The notes below the pieces were generated by a model, which saw nothing but the letters and a program-made list of their open reading frames with translations, did no database searches and had not been told where the DNA came from. The position numbers and the translations under genes are program-made. From JBBTWO01 sp038062745 (GTDB lineage: Bacteria > Patescibacteriota > Microgenomatia > UBA8517), in NCBI GenBank assembly GCA_038062745.1, contig JBBTWO010000058.1:1-8199 (forward strand): a DNA stretch of 8,199 bases, in the 5' to 3' direction. Of this stretch, positions 1 to 5,797 are shown piece after piece; positions within the stretch are counted from its first letter, which is position 1, and each line of letters starts with the position of its first letter.

Positions 1-1
1 T

Positions 2-256
2 ATCGTTATTTTTGATGAAGCAACCAGCCAGCTGGATTCTGAGTCAGAAAAACTTATTCAAGATGCGTTTTGGAAAGCAGTTAAAAACAAGACTACAATT
101 ATTATTGCCCACAGACTGTCAACCATAGCCCGCGCAGATAAGATTGTTGTTATGGAAAAGGGGACAGTTGTAGAAGCAGGAACACATAATGAGCTACTCA
201 AGAATGTAAATAGTTTATATAGTCACTTTTGGAAACTGCAGATAAACAAAAAATAA
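2..256 (+). CDS. ABC transporter ATP-binding protein, C-terminal end (partial)
   Basis: This is the 3' end of an ABC ATPase cut by the window edge; 84 residues remain before the TAA. ABC ATPases hydrolyse ATP to drive transport across the cytoplasmic membrane. The visible part begins at the Walker B strand IVIFDEATS (Asp5, catalytic Glu6 of the fragment), then a D-loop SQLD where SALD is more usual, and the switch histidine in AHRLST (His37). After that comes the usual tail with DKIVVMEKGTVVEAGTHNELL. The run Walker B, D-loop, AHRLST and EAGTHNELL is typical of exporter-type proteins (MsbA/LmrA-like), where the ATPase is fused behind six membrane helices. That half lies outside the window, so fusion and substrate cannot be judged. 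It ends 26 nt before dnaE, with no convincing terminator between them. The family is certain; the substrate is unknown. Confidence 0.93.
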   Translation: MVIFDEATSQLDSESEKLIQDAFWKAVKNKTTIIIAHRLSTIARADKIVVMEKGTVVEAGTHNELLKNVNSLYSHFWKLQINKK

Positions 257-267
257 GCTTTTTCGTA

Positions 268-276
268 TGGTATATT
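268..276 (+). promoter_or_regulatory. Extended -10 promoter of dnaE, probably leaderless
   Basis: TGG immediately followed by TATATT (271-276) matches an extended -10 element (TGn-TATAAT, 5 of 6). No good -35 hexamer stands 16-18 nt upstream; that stretch is A-rich, as is common for extended -10 promoters. Seven nt downstream of the -10 is position 283, the A of the dnaE ATG, so the transcript would start at the start codon. There is no Shine-Dalgarno sequence. The match is read from sequence; the start site is inferred. Confidence 0.5.
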
Positions 277-282
277 AGATTG

Positions 283-3200
283 ATGAGCCAGCGAGATTTT
301 GTCCACCTTCATGTCCATTCTGAATATTCACTTTTAGATGGCCTCTCAAATATCAAAAAATTATTTGCCCACGTTAAAGAACAGGGCATGAAAGCTATCG
401 CGCTAACAGATCACGGAGTAATGCATGGAGCAGTTGAATTTTATAAGGAAGGCTTAAAACAAGAAATAAAACCAATTATTGGTATGGAAGGATATATAAC
501 AACAGACCCTGACATGCGAGTTAGGCCTGAAAAAGGAACATCTAAAAATTATCATTTACTTCTTTTAGCCAAAAACTACGAAGGTTATAAAAATTTAATG
601 AAATTGTCTTCCGAAGCCCAAATTTATGGGTTTTATAAACGCCCCAGGTTTGACCGTGAAACACTTAAAAAATATTCCAAGGGATTAATTGTAACTTCTG
701 CCTGTCCCCAAGGGGAACTTGGCCAAGCAATCATTGAGGAAGATGAGAAGAAAATAAAAGAAATAGTTTCTTGGTATCAAGAAACCTTTAAAGATGATTA
801 CTATTTAGAAATTCAAAGACACAATCTTGATTACTATGCCCAAAAAGCAACTTTACCCGATGTAAGAGCAGATTTGCTAAATTTTGCCAAAAATTCTGAT
901 CTAATTAATACCACAGTTGTAAATTTAAGCCGAGAACTGGGCATTCCTTTGGTTGCCACAAATGACGCTCATTATATTAAGAAAGAAGATGCACCAGCTC
1001 AAGATGCTCTGGTGTGCATAGCTACTGGCAAAAATGTAACTGATACCAAAAGAATGAGATATATTGATACTCCAGCCTTCTACATTACAACTGCTGCCGA
1101 AATGGAAGAATTATTTCCAGATTTGCCAGATGCTTTGGACAACACTGTTAAAGTAGCCCAAAAATGTAATTTGTTAATTGAGACCTTGGGTAAATGGTTT
1201 TTTCCTAAATTCGATTTACCCCAAGGCATAACGGAAGACGAACAATTGAGGAAATTGACTTTTGATGGACTTGAGCAAAAGGTTGGAAAAACAGAAGAAT
1301 CTGTTGCTCGAGTTGAAAAAGAACTAGACATTATTAAAACTAAAGGTTATTCAGCCTACTTTTTAATCATGATGGATATGGTTAATTGGGCAAATGACCA
1401 GGGAATAATTACCAATACCAGAGGTTCTGCTGCAGGGTCGTTGGTTTCATATATCTTGGGGATTACGACTGTTAATCCACTGGAATATTATCTTCCTTTT
1501 GAAAGATTCTTAAATCCTTTCAGACCATCACCTCCTGATATTGACTTGGATATTGCCGACGACAAGCGGGAACAGATGATTGCCTATATTACTAATAAAT
1601 ATGGAGTTGAAAAAGTTGCTCAGATTTGTACTTTTGGAAGAATGCTCTCCCGGGCAGCAGTAAGAGATGTTGCCCGAGTACTTGGGTTCCCATATGTCGT
1701 GGGTGACAGAATTGCCAAACTTATTCCACCCCCAAAACAAGGTTTCCCAATTACTATCCCCAAAGCCTTAGCAGAAGTTCCAGAATTAAAACAATTGTAC
1801 GACAATGATAAAGACACCCAAACAGTTTTGGATATGGCAATTCAATTAGAAGGCAGCGCCAGACATCTTTCGGTCCACGCAGCTGGCGTGGTGGTTGCCC
1901 AAACAGAACTAACTGATTTTGCTCCAATTCAAAAGGAACCTTCAGGAGACAAAATAATTACCCAATATGAATTTCATACCTGTGAAGAGGTTGGGTTAAT
2001 AAAATTTGATGTCTTGGGTATTCGCAATCTTTCAATTTTAAACTCCGCTATTGATATTGTGGAAGTCCAAACTGGCGTGCGAATTGATATCCATAAAATT
2101 CCAATTGATGATGCCAAAACATTTGAGATGTTGGCCAGAGGTGAAACCATGGGTGTGTTTCAAATGGGCAGCTCAGGTATGACTAAGTGGATCATGGAGC
2201 TGGCTCCTACTCGTGTTGAGGATCTAATGGCCATGGTGGCTTTATATCGCCCGGGACCCATGGCGACAATTCCTGACTATATTGAGAGAAAACGAAATCC
2301 AGAGCTGGTGAAATACTTGGATCCAAGGATGGAAAAATACTTGGGCGCTTCATATGGATTACTCGTTTATCAGGATGATCTTTTGTTTTCGGCTTTAGAG
2401 TTGGCAGGTTATAACTGGGAAGAGGTAGATAAATTTAGAAAAGCTGTTGGTAAAAAGATTCCTGAAGAAATGGCAGCTCAAAAGCAAAAATTTACACAAG
2501 GTGTAGTTGCCAATGGCCAAACTCAAGAATTTGCGGACAAAATTTGGAAACTATTTGAACCTTTCCAATCTTACGGATTTAACAAAGCTCACGCTGCTTC
2601 GTATGGTATGGTGTCATATCAAACAGCTTACATGAAGGCAAATTACCCAGTTGAATATATGACGGCACTTTTAACTGCAGAATCAAAGGATGCTGATAAG
2701 ATTTCTACAGCCATTAGTGAGTGCCGTAGAATGAAAATAAAGGTATTACCACCAGATATCAATGAGAGCCAAATTGGCTTTACAATTACCCAGGACGAAG
2801 AATCTTTGAACGGCAAAGCAATACGATTTGGTCTTGATGCCATTAAAAACGTTGGAAAGGCTGCTCTTGAGGCTATTTTTGAAGTACGAAATGAGGGGAA
2901 ATTCAACTCATTTGTAGAACTTATTTCAAGAGTGGACGGCAGACGAGTAAATAAAAAAGTGTTGGAGAGTTTAATTAAAGTCGGAGCTATGAGTAGTTTT
3001 GGTACCCGGGCTGCCCTGCTTGATGCAATGGATGCAATTAAAAATAAGGTTTCAAAACCAAAAAGTACAATTGTCGGTCAACAAGATCTATTTGGAGACG
3101 ATGACAAGCAAAAAATTGCTGCTGCACCTTCTGTGATTATCTCTGATGTTGCTGAATTTGAAGACAATCAGTTAGAGGCTTTGGAGAGAGAACTCCTAGG

Positions 3201-3768
3201 TTTTTCTCTTACTGGTAAGCCAATTGATGAGATTATTGCTCCATATCAGCATTTAGCAACCCATAAGATTTATGACCTAAATGGTGTAAATGAACACATT
3301 AGTGAAGGGTCAATGGTTAAGTTGGCAGCCGTCGTTTCGGAAGTTCGAGTTGTTATTACTAAAAAAACTTCTGCTGAGATGGCTTTTGTAAAAGTTGCAG
3401 ATGAAACTGGAACAATCGACTTGGTAATTTTTCCTCAACTTTATCAAAAAACTAAAAATACTTGGCTACAAAATACACCCCTATTGGTTTCAGGAAAGCT
3501 CGACCGAAGAGATGATTCAACTTCAATTTTAGTTGACTCGATTGAATCTCGTGATTCAATAGCCAGTAATTCTGCTGATGTTTTACATATTAATATTCCA
3601 GCAAATGCCACCAGTGAAAACTTGACTAATTTAAAGGACTTGTTGCTATCAAATCCAGGAGAACAAAGTGTAAAACTTGTTTTTGAAGCCAATGGAAAAG
3701 AGATGGACTTGCCGTTTAGGGTCAGTTGGAGTGAGAGATTGGCAAGACACATCTCAGAGGTTGTTTAG
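283..3768 (+). CDS. dnaE: DNA polymerase III subunit alpha (DnaE)
   Basis: This is the replicative C-family DNA polymerase, 1161 aa, the usual length for DnaE. The ATG at 283 is chosen because the protein then opens with MSQRDFVHLHVHSEYS, the standard DnaE N-terminus. A TTG at 229 would add 18 unrelated residues and overlap the ABC gene. The PHP domain covers roughly residues 5-235 and keeps a full apparent metal-ligand set (His10, His12, Asp19, His44, Glu69, His91, Cys141, Asp228, His230). In the palm, RGSAAGS starts at Arg380 and is preceded by NT instead of the common PG. The catalytic aspartates are Asp421 and Asp423 (PDIDLD) and Asp576 (KFDVLG). The fingers carry RPGPMATIP from 656 and YGFNKAHAASYG around 764. 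A helix-hairpin-helix region follows at about 845-920. A clamp-binding peptide QQDLF lies at 933-937, and an OB fold spans about 1011-1085. No DnaQ-like exonuclease domain is fused. The TAG stop is 54 nt before rplS. Confidence 0.97.
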   Translation: MSQRDFVHLHVHSEYSLLDGLSNIKKLFAHVKEQGMKAIALTDHGVMHGAVEFYKEGLKQEIKPIIGMEGYITTDPDMRVRPEKGTSKNYHLLLLAKNYEGYKNLMKLSSEAQIYGFYKRPRFDRETLKKYSKGLIVTSACPQGELGQAIIEEDEKKIKEIVSWYQETFKDDYYLEIQRHNLDYYAQKATLPDVRADLLNFAKNSDLINTTVVNLSRELGIPLVATNDAHYIKKEDAPAQDALVCIATGKNVTDTKRMRYIDTPAFYITTAAEMEELFPDLPDALDNTVKVAQKCNLLIETLGKWFFPKFDLPQGITEDEQLRKLTFDGLEQKVGKTEESVARVEKELDIIKTKGYSAYFLIMMDMVNWANDQGIITNTRGSAAGSLVSYILGITTVNPLEYYLPFERFLNPFRPSPPDIDLDIADDKREQMIAYITNKYGVEKVAQICTFGRMLSRAAVRDVARVLGFPYVVGDRIAKLIPPPKQGFPITIPKALAEVPELKQLYDNDKDTQTVLDMAIQLEGSARHLSVHAAGVVVAQTELTDFAPIQKEPSGDKIITQYEFHTCEEVGLIKFDVLGIRNLSILNSAIDIVEVQTGVRIDIHKIPIDDAKTFEMLARGETMGVFQMGSSGMTKWIMELAPTRVEDLMAMVALYRPGPMATIPDYIERKRNPELVKYLDPRMEKYLGASYGLLVYQDDLLFSALELAGYNWEEVDKFRKAVGKKIPEEMAAQKQKFTQGVVANGQTQEFADKIWKLFEPFQSYGFNKAHAASYGMVSYQTAYMKANYPVEYMTALLTAESKDADKISTAISECRRMKIKVLPPDINESQIGFTITQDEESLNGKAIRFGLDAIKNVGKAALEAIFEVRNEGKFNSFVELISRVDGRRVNKKVLESLIKVGAMSSFGTRAALLDAMDAIKNKVSKPKSTIVGQQDLFGDDDKQKIAAAPSVIISDVAEFEDNQLEALERELLGFSLTGKPIDEIIAPYQHLATHKIYDLNGVNEHISEGSMVKLAAVVSEVRVVITKKTSAEMAFVKVADETGTIDLVIFPQLYQKTKNTWLQNTPLLVSGKLDRRDDSTSILVDSIESRDSIASNSADVLHINIPANATSENLTNLKDLLLSNPGEQSVKLVFEANGKEMDLPFRVSWSERLARHISEVV
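3514..3560 (+). repeat. Nested inverted repeats inside dnaE
   Basis: ATTGAATC (3541-3548) and GATTCAAT (3553-3560) form a perfect 8-bp inverted repeat around a TCGT loop. Another GATTCAA copy at 3514-3520 could pair with the same left arm, and TCAACT (3517-3522) with AGTTGA (3531-3536) forms a 6-bp stem. The arms therefore permit mutually exclusive hairpins in the mRNA. They lie in codons just after the OB fold, where a linker is expected. The repeat is seen directly; any function is unknown and it may be chance. Confidence 0.5.
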
Positions 3769-3769
3769 C

Positions 3770-3799
3770 TTTGAGTAACCATTGCTCAAAACGCTCAAA
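3770..3799 (+). promoter_or_regulatory. Hairpin and direct repeat between dnaE and rplS
   Basis: Starting two bases after the dnaE stop, TTTGAGTAA (3770-3778) and TTGCTCAAA (3782-3790) can form a 9-bp RNA stem (one G-U pair) with a 3-nt CCA loop. The sequence GCTCAAA then occurs again at 3793-3799, so the left arm could pair with either copy. No T-run follows, so this is not a classical intrinsic terminator. The right arm overlaps the putative rplS -35 element. It could end or stabilise the dnaE mRNA, act as an operator, or mean nothing. Confidence 0.4.
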
Positions 3800-3811
3800 T
3801 TGTAGTACAAT
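3782..3811 (+). promoter_or_regulatory. Putative sigma70-like promoter of rplS
   Basis: The candidate is TTGCTC (3782-3787, 3 of 6 to TTGACA), an 18-nt spacer, then TACAAT (3806-3811, 5 of 6 to TATAAT). Transcription would begin near 3818-3819, only about 4-5 nt before the rplS ATG. No Shine-Dalgarno motif lies upstream of the ATG. The -10 is good and the -35 weak. Confidence 0.5.
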
Positions 3812-3822
3812 ACCATTTACAT

Positions 3823-4182
3823 ATGGCACTATCCGCAGTAATTAAAGAAACAACTTTTGGAGTTGGTGATTCAATCAGAGTTATCCAAAGAGTAAAGGAA
3901 GAAGGAGACAAAACCAGACTTCAGGCTTTTGAAGGTATGGTTATTGGGATAAAAGGCAGAGGAAGAGAGAAAACCTTTACTGTCAGAAGGATTGGCGCCC
4001 AAAGAATTGGAATTGAAAGAATTTTCCCGGTTAGCTCACCAGTCATTGATTCTATTGAGGTAGTCAGAAGTGGACTGAAAGGCTCACGTCATGCAAAATT
4101 ATATTTCACCAGAACCAAACCAAAGAAAGAAATTGAAGCCATCTACTCCAGAGCCAACAAAAGATCAGTTTCCACAAAGTAA
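3823..4182 (+). CDS. rplS: 50S ribosomal protein L19
   Basis: L19 (bL19) sits at the 30S-50S interface of the ribosome. The 119-aa product has the diagnostic L19 core: FGVGDSIRVIQRV, then QAFEGMVIGIKGRGREKTFTVRRI, and the signature IGIERIFPVSSPVIDSIEVV followed by RHAKLYFTR. The start is clear because the ORF begins at this ATG. The leader ahead of the GDSIRV strand is only about 14 residues, whereas familiar L19 proteins have some 20 or more, including an N-terminal helix. The C-terminus carries a basic tail of about 20 residues (KPKKEIEAIYSRANKRSVSTK region). In many bacteria rplS follows rpsP-rimM-trmD; here it sits between dnaE and ruvC with its own putative promoter. The family assignment is secure. 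Confidence 0.97.
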   Translation: MALSAVIKETTFGVGDSIRVIQRVKEEGDKTRLQAFEGMVIGIKGRGREKTFTVRRIGAQRIGIERIFPVSSPVIDSIEVVRSGLKGSRHAKLYFTRTKPKKEIEAIYSRANKRSVSTK

Positions 4183-4191
4183 TCCTAAGCA

Positions 4192-4220
4192 TTGGCAACC
4201 CCAAGTCTTTAGCCTATACT
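4192..4220 (+). promoter_or_regulatory. Strong sigma70-like promoter of ruvC, nearly leaderless
   Basis: TTGGCA (4192-4197, 5 of 6 to TTGACA), an ideal 17-nt spacer, then TATACT (4215-4220, 5 of 6 to TATAAT). This is the best promoter match in the window. Transcription would start near 4227, about 4 nt before the ruvC ATG at 4231, leaving no room for a ribosome binding site. It would drive ruvC, the metallopeptidase gene and holA, and perhaps the sugar-phosphate genes. Confidence 0.65.
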
Positions 4221-4230
4221 GTTTCAAGTT

Positions 4231-4725
4231 ATGCTTATACTTGGAATTGACCCGGGAACCGCTACGACCGGATATGGACTTATAGAACATGATGGTAAAG
4301 ACTTCAAAGTAATTGAATGGGGACTCATTGAAACAACCAAAGATTTAACTGCTGAAATACGATTGGTAAAAATTCACAAGGATTTAAATAGTTTAATTGA
4401 AAGGGTAAAGCCTGATATTTTTGCAATTGAGCGAGTATTTTTTGCAACAAATGCAAAAACTGCCATCGCTGTCGGCCAAGCAATCGGAGTTATGATGCTT
4501 TCAGCTTCTTTTGCCGGACTTGCCGTTATTGAATATGCTCCAGGAACGATTAAAAAGTCAATTTCAGGCGATGGCCGTGCTGACAAGAAAAAAATGCAAG
4601 CAGCCGTTAGGCAACTTTTGGGAGCAAAGGTGAAAAGTGCAGCTCACAAGAAAACCCATTTTGACAACGCCGCAGATGGACTTGCAGTTGCCCTGTGCCA
4701 CATATTTAACACAACTCATGTTTAA
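4231..4725 (+). CDS. ruvC: Crossover junction endodeoxyribonuclease RuvC
   Basis: RuvC resolves Holliday junctions by paired nicking, working with the RuvAB branch-migration motor. At 164 aa it is a normal RuvC length. The RNase H-like fold is marked by LGIDPGTATTGYG (catalytic Asp7), FAIERVFFATNAKTAIAVGQA (catalytic Glu67), EYAPGTIKKSISGDGRADKKKMQ, and FDNAADGLAVALCH (catalytic Asp149). At the position of E. coli Asp138, three residues before the last aspartate, this protein has Asn146, flanked by Asp145 and close to His143. That position is not universal: the Thermus enzyme is reported to use a histidine there. ruvA and ruvB are not in the window. The stop codon lies inside the start of the next gene (8-nt overlap), so the two are probably translationally coupled. 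The family is secure; activity is likely but the changed residue merits a check. Confidence 0.95.
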   Translation: MLILGIDPGTATTGYGLIEHDGKDFKVIEWGLIETTKDLTAEIRLVKIHKDLNSLIERVKPDIFAIERVFFATNAKTAIAVGQAIGVMMLSASFAGLAVIEYAPGTIKKSISGDGRADKKKMQAAVRQLLGAKVKSAAHKKTHFDNAADGLAVALCHIFNTTHV

Positions 4726-5119
4726 ATCTAGACCAAAAGGAAAAATAGCTTGGTATGAAGCGGAGGATATAAAGGTTCGAATCCATTACTTAATGGACAA
4801 AATTAACTTAAGCTTCGACAAAAGTAATATCTATGTTAGAAGATCGGTTAATGCCAACACCAGAGCTTATGCCAGAATTTGGGGGCTAGGTAGGGTTTGG
4901 CAAGAGGCTATGAACCTCAAACCTTCTTACTTAATAGAAGTGATTTCAGAGAAGTTTGATAACTTACCCCAAAACAAAAAGGATGAAATTTTATTACACG
5001 AGTTGGCACACATTCCAATGAATTTTTCTGGTAGTCTAATGCCCCATAAACATAAAGGTCCTGGTAACTTTCATGACAAATTAAGAGGCATGATTACAGC
5101 TTACAAAAGAGGAAAATAA
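4718..5119 (+). CDS. Putative small zinc metallopeptidase (HExxH, SprT-like/phage-type)
   Basis: This encodes a 133-aa protein with a zincin motif LLHELAHIP: His94 and His98 as zinc ligands and Glu95 as the catalytic base. Fourteen residues after His98 comes His112 in HKHKGPGNFH. This resembles the third-ligand segment of SprT/Spartan proteases, where the third His is followed by GP and then F. The middle part, YARIWGLGRVWQEA, then YLIEVISEKFD and FSGSL, matches my recollection of a putative metallopeptidase family found in archaea, phages and uncultured bacteria (Pfam PF18894 type), but this is unverified. There is no signal peptide or membrane segment, so it is probably cytoplasmic. The ATG at 4718 is chosen because it overlaps the ruvC stop by 8 nt and the protein starts sensibly; an upstream ATG at 4637 would read through ruvC out of frame. 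It has no Shine-Dalgarno sequence. holA starts 3 nt after its stop. The substrate is unknown; a role in DNA-protein crosslink repair is conjecture from context. Confidence 0.75.
   Translation: MFKSRPKGKIAWYEAEDIKVRIHYLMDKINLSFDKSNIYVRRSVNANTRAYARIWGLGRVWQEAMNLKPSYLIEVISEKFDNLPQNKKDEILLHELAHIPMNFSGSLMPHKHKGPGNFHDKLRGMITAYKRGK
5108..5113 (+). promoter_or_regulatory. Shine-Dalgarno site of holA
   Basis: AGAGGA lies 9 nt before the ATG at 5123, inside the last codons of the metallopeptidase gene. It is the only clear Shine-Dalgarno match among the seven start codons in this window, and it supports the chosen holA start. Confidence 0.6.
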
Positions 5120-5122
5120 TAA

Positions 5123-5794
5123 ATGAAAATTACGCTTATTCATGGTGAAGATGCCCAAGCAGCCAGACTGCGATTTACAAAGATAACTGAAGCGATAAGA
5201 CTGAGAGGTTGGGAAATAGTAAGTATTGATATTAGTAAAACCTTAGGTGAACAACTAAGATCAAATTCCCTTTTTGAGGAGCAAATTCTATTTATCTGTG
5301 AAAATCTTGAAAAAATGCCAGCTAAAGACTTGGACTGGTTAGGTAAAAACTTTGCCAATTTTGATTCAAATCTTCTCTTGTATTACAAAAATAATGCTCC
5401 AAAAACTTTTCTTTCAAAACTGCCAAAGACAATAAAAATAGAAAGCTTTGATATTCCGATGGAGTTATTTAAAATGCTGGAATTAATGTACCCTGGAAAT
5501 GCAAAAAACTTCTTTGTAACTTTTAAACGAGTACTTAAAAAACAGCCAGTAGAATTAGTTTTTGCTATGCTTGCAAGACAAGTAAAAGATATGTACTGGT
5601 GTTTAGTGGATGAAAAATCTATGGGAATGCCTTCTTGGAAAGCAGGAAAAATAAAATCTCAAGCAAATAAATTTGGCTTAGAAAAACTAACTACTTTAAT
5701 AAGCAGATTAGCCCAAATAGATATGAAAACAAAAACCTCAAACACAGATTTGCCTCAATCACTTGATTTACTTTTAATATCACATCTAGAATAG
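5123..5794 (+). CDS. holA: DNA polymerase III delta subunit-like protein, shortened
   Basis: Delta is the clamp-loader subunit that opens the sliding clamp ring. The 223-aa product opens with MKITLIHGEDAQAARLRF, like the lyLlyGeD start of delta. Ser49-Leu50-Phe51 in NSLFEEQILFICENLEK matches the clamp-wrenching LF motif followed by its strand. A strand with LLLYYKNNAPK comes next. From about residue 140, the stretch with PVELVFAMLARQVKDMYW, then PSWKAGKIKSQANKF and a final helix pair, fits the C-terminal collar domain. Typical delta proteins have about 330-345 aa; here the middle (AAA+ lid) domain, roughly 100 residues, appears absent between about 115 and 140. The frame is intact, so this looks like a compact form and not a broken gene. 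Co-occurrence with dnaE and ruvC supports a replication role. It is assigned from recalled motifs, so the symbol is likely but not certain. Confidence 0.72.
   Translation: MKITLIHGEDAQAARLRFTKITEAIRLRGWEIVSIDISKTLGEQLRSNSLFEEQILFICENLEKMPAKDLDWLGKNFANFDSNLLLYYKNNAPKTFLSKLPKTIKIESFDIPMELFKMLELMYPGNAKNFFVTFKRVLKKQPVELVFAMLARQVKDMYWCLVDEKSMGMPSWKAGKIKSQANKFGLEKLTTLISRLAQIDMKTKTSNTDLPQSLDLLLISHLE
5763..5792 (+). promoter_or_regulatory. Possible internal promoter before the phosphohexomutase gene
   Basis: TTGATT (5763-5768), an 18-nt spacer and TAGAAT (5787-5792) lie inside the end of holA, with the -10 ending 5 nt before the next ATG. The geometry resembles the dnaE promoter and falls where gene function changes from replication to sugar metabolism. 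The region is AT-rich, so a chance match is quite possible. Confidence 0.25.
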
Positions 5795-5797
5795 ATA

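Noticed and set aside
248..263. A-run and T-run around AAGCTT between the ABC gene and dnaE as a terminator
   Set aside because: The stem would be about five A-U pairs with almost no GC, too weak for an intrinsic terminator.
229..282. Upstream TTG start that would lengthen DnaE by 18 residues
   Set aside because: The extra residues resemble no DnaE, overlap the ABC transporter gene, and would lie upstream of the likely promoter. The ATG at 283 gives the family's standard N-terminus.
1080..3752. Several minus-strand ORFs of 65-102 codons inside dnaE
   Set aside because: They are antisense shadows of a well-conserved gene, without motifs or start signals.
4184..4212. Weak inverted repeats (CTAAG with CTTTAG, TTGG with CCAA) after rplS as a terminator
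   Set aside because: The stems are only 4-5 bp with a bulge and no T-run, and the bases are better explained as the ruvC promoter.
4091..4285. ORF overlapping the end of rplS and start of ruvC
   Set aside because: It is a shadow in another frame of two secure genes and has no recognisable motif.
4637..4717. Longer start for the metallopeptidase gene
   Set aside because: The added 27 residues read ruvC codons out of frame and look like shadow translation; the ATG at 4718 forms a typical overlap with the ruvC stop.
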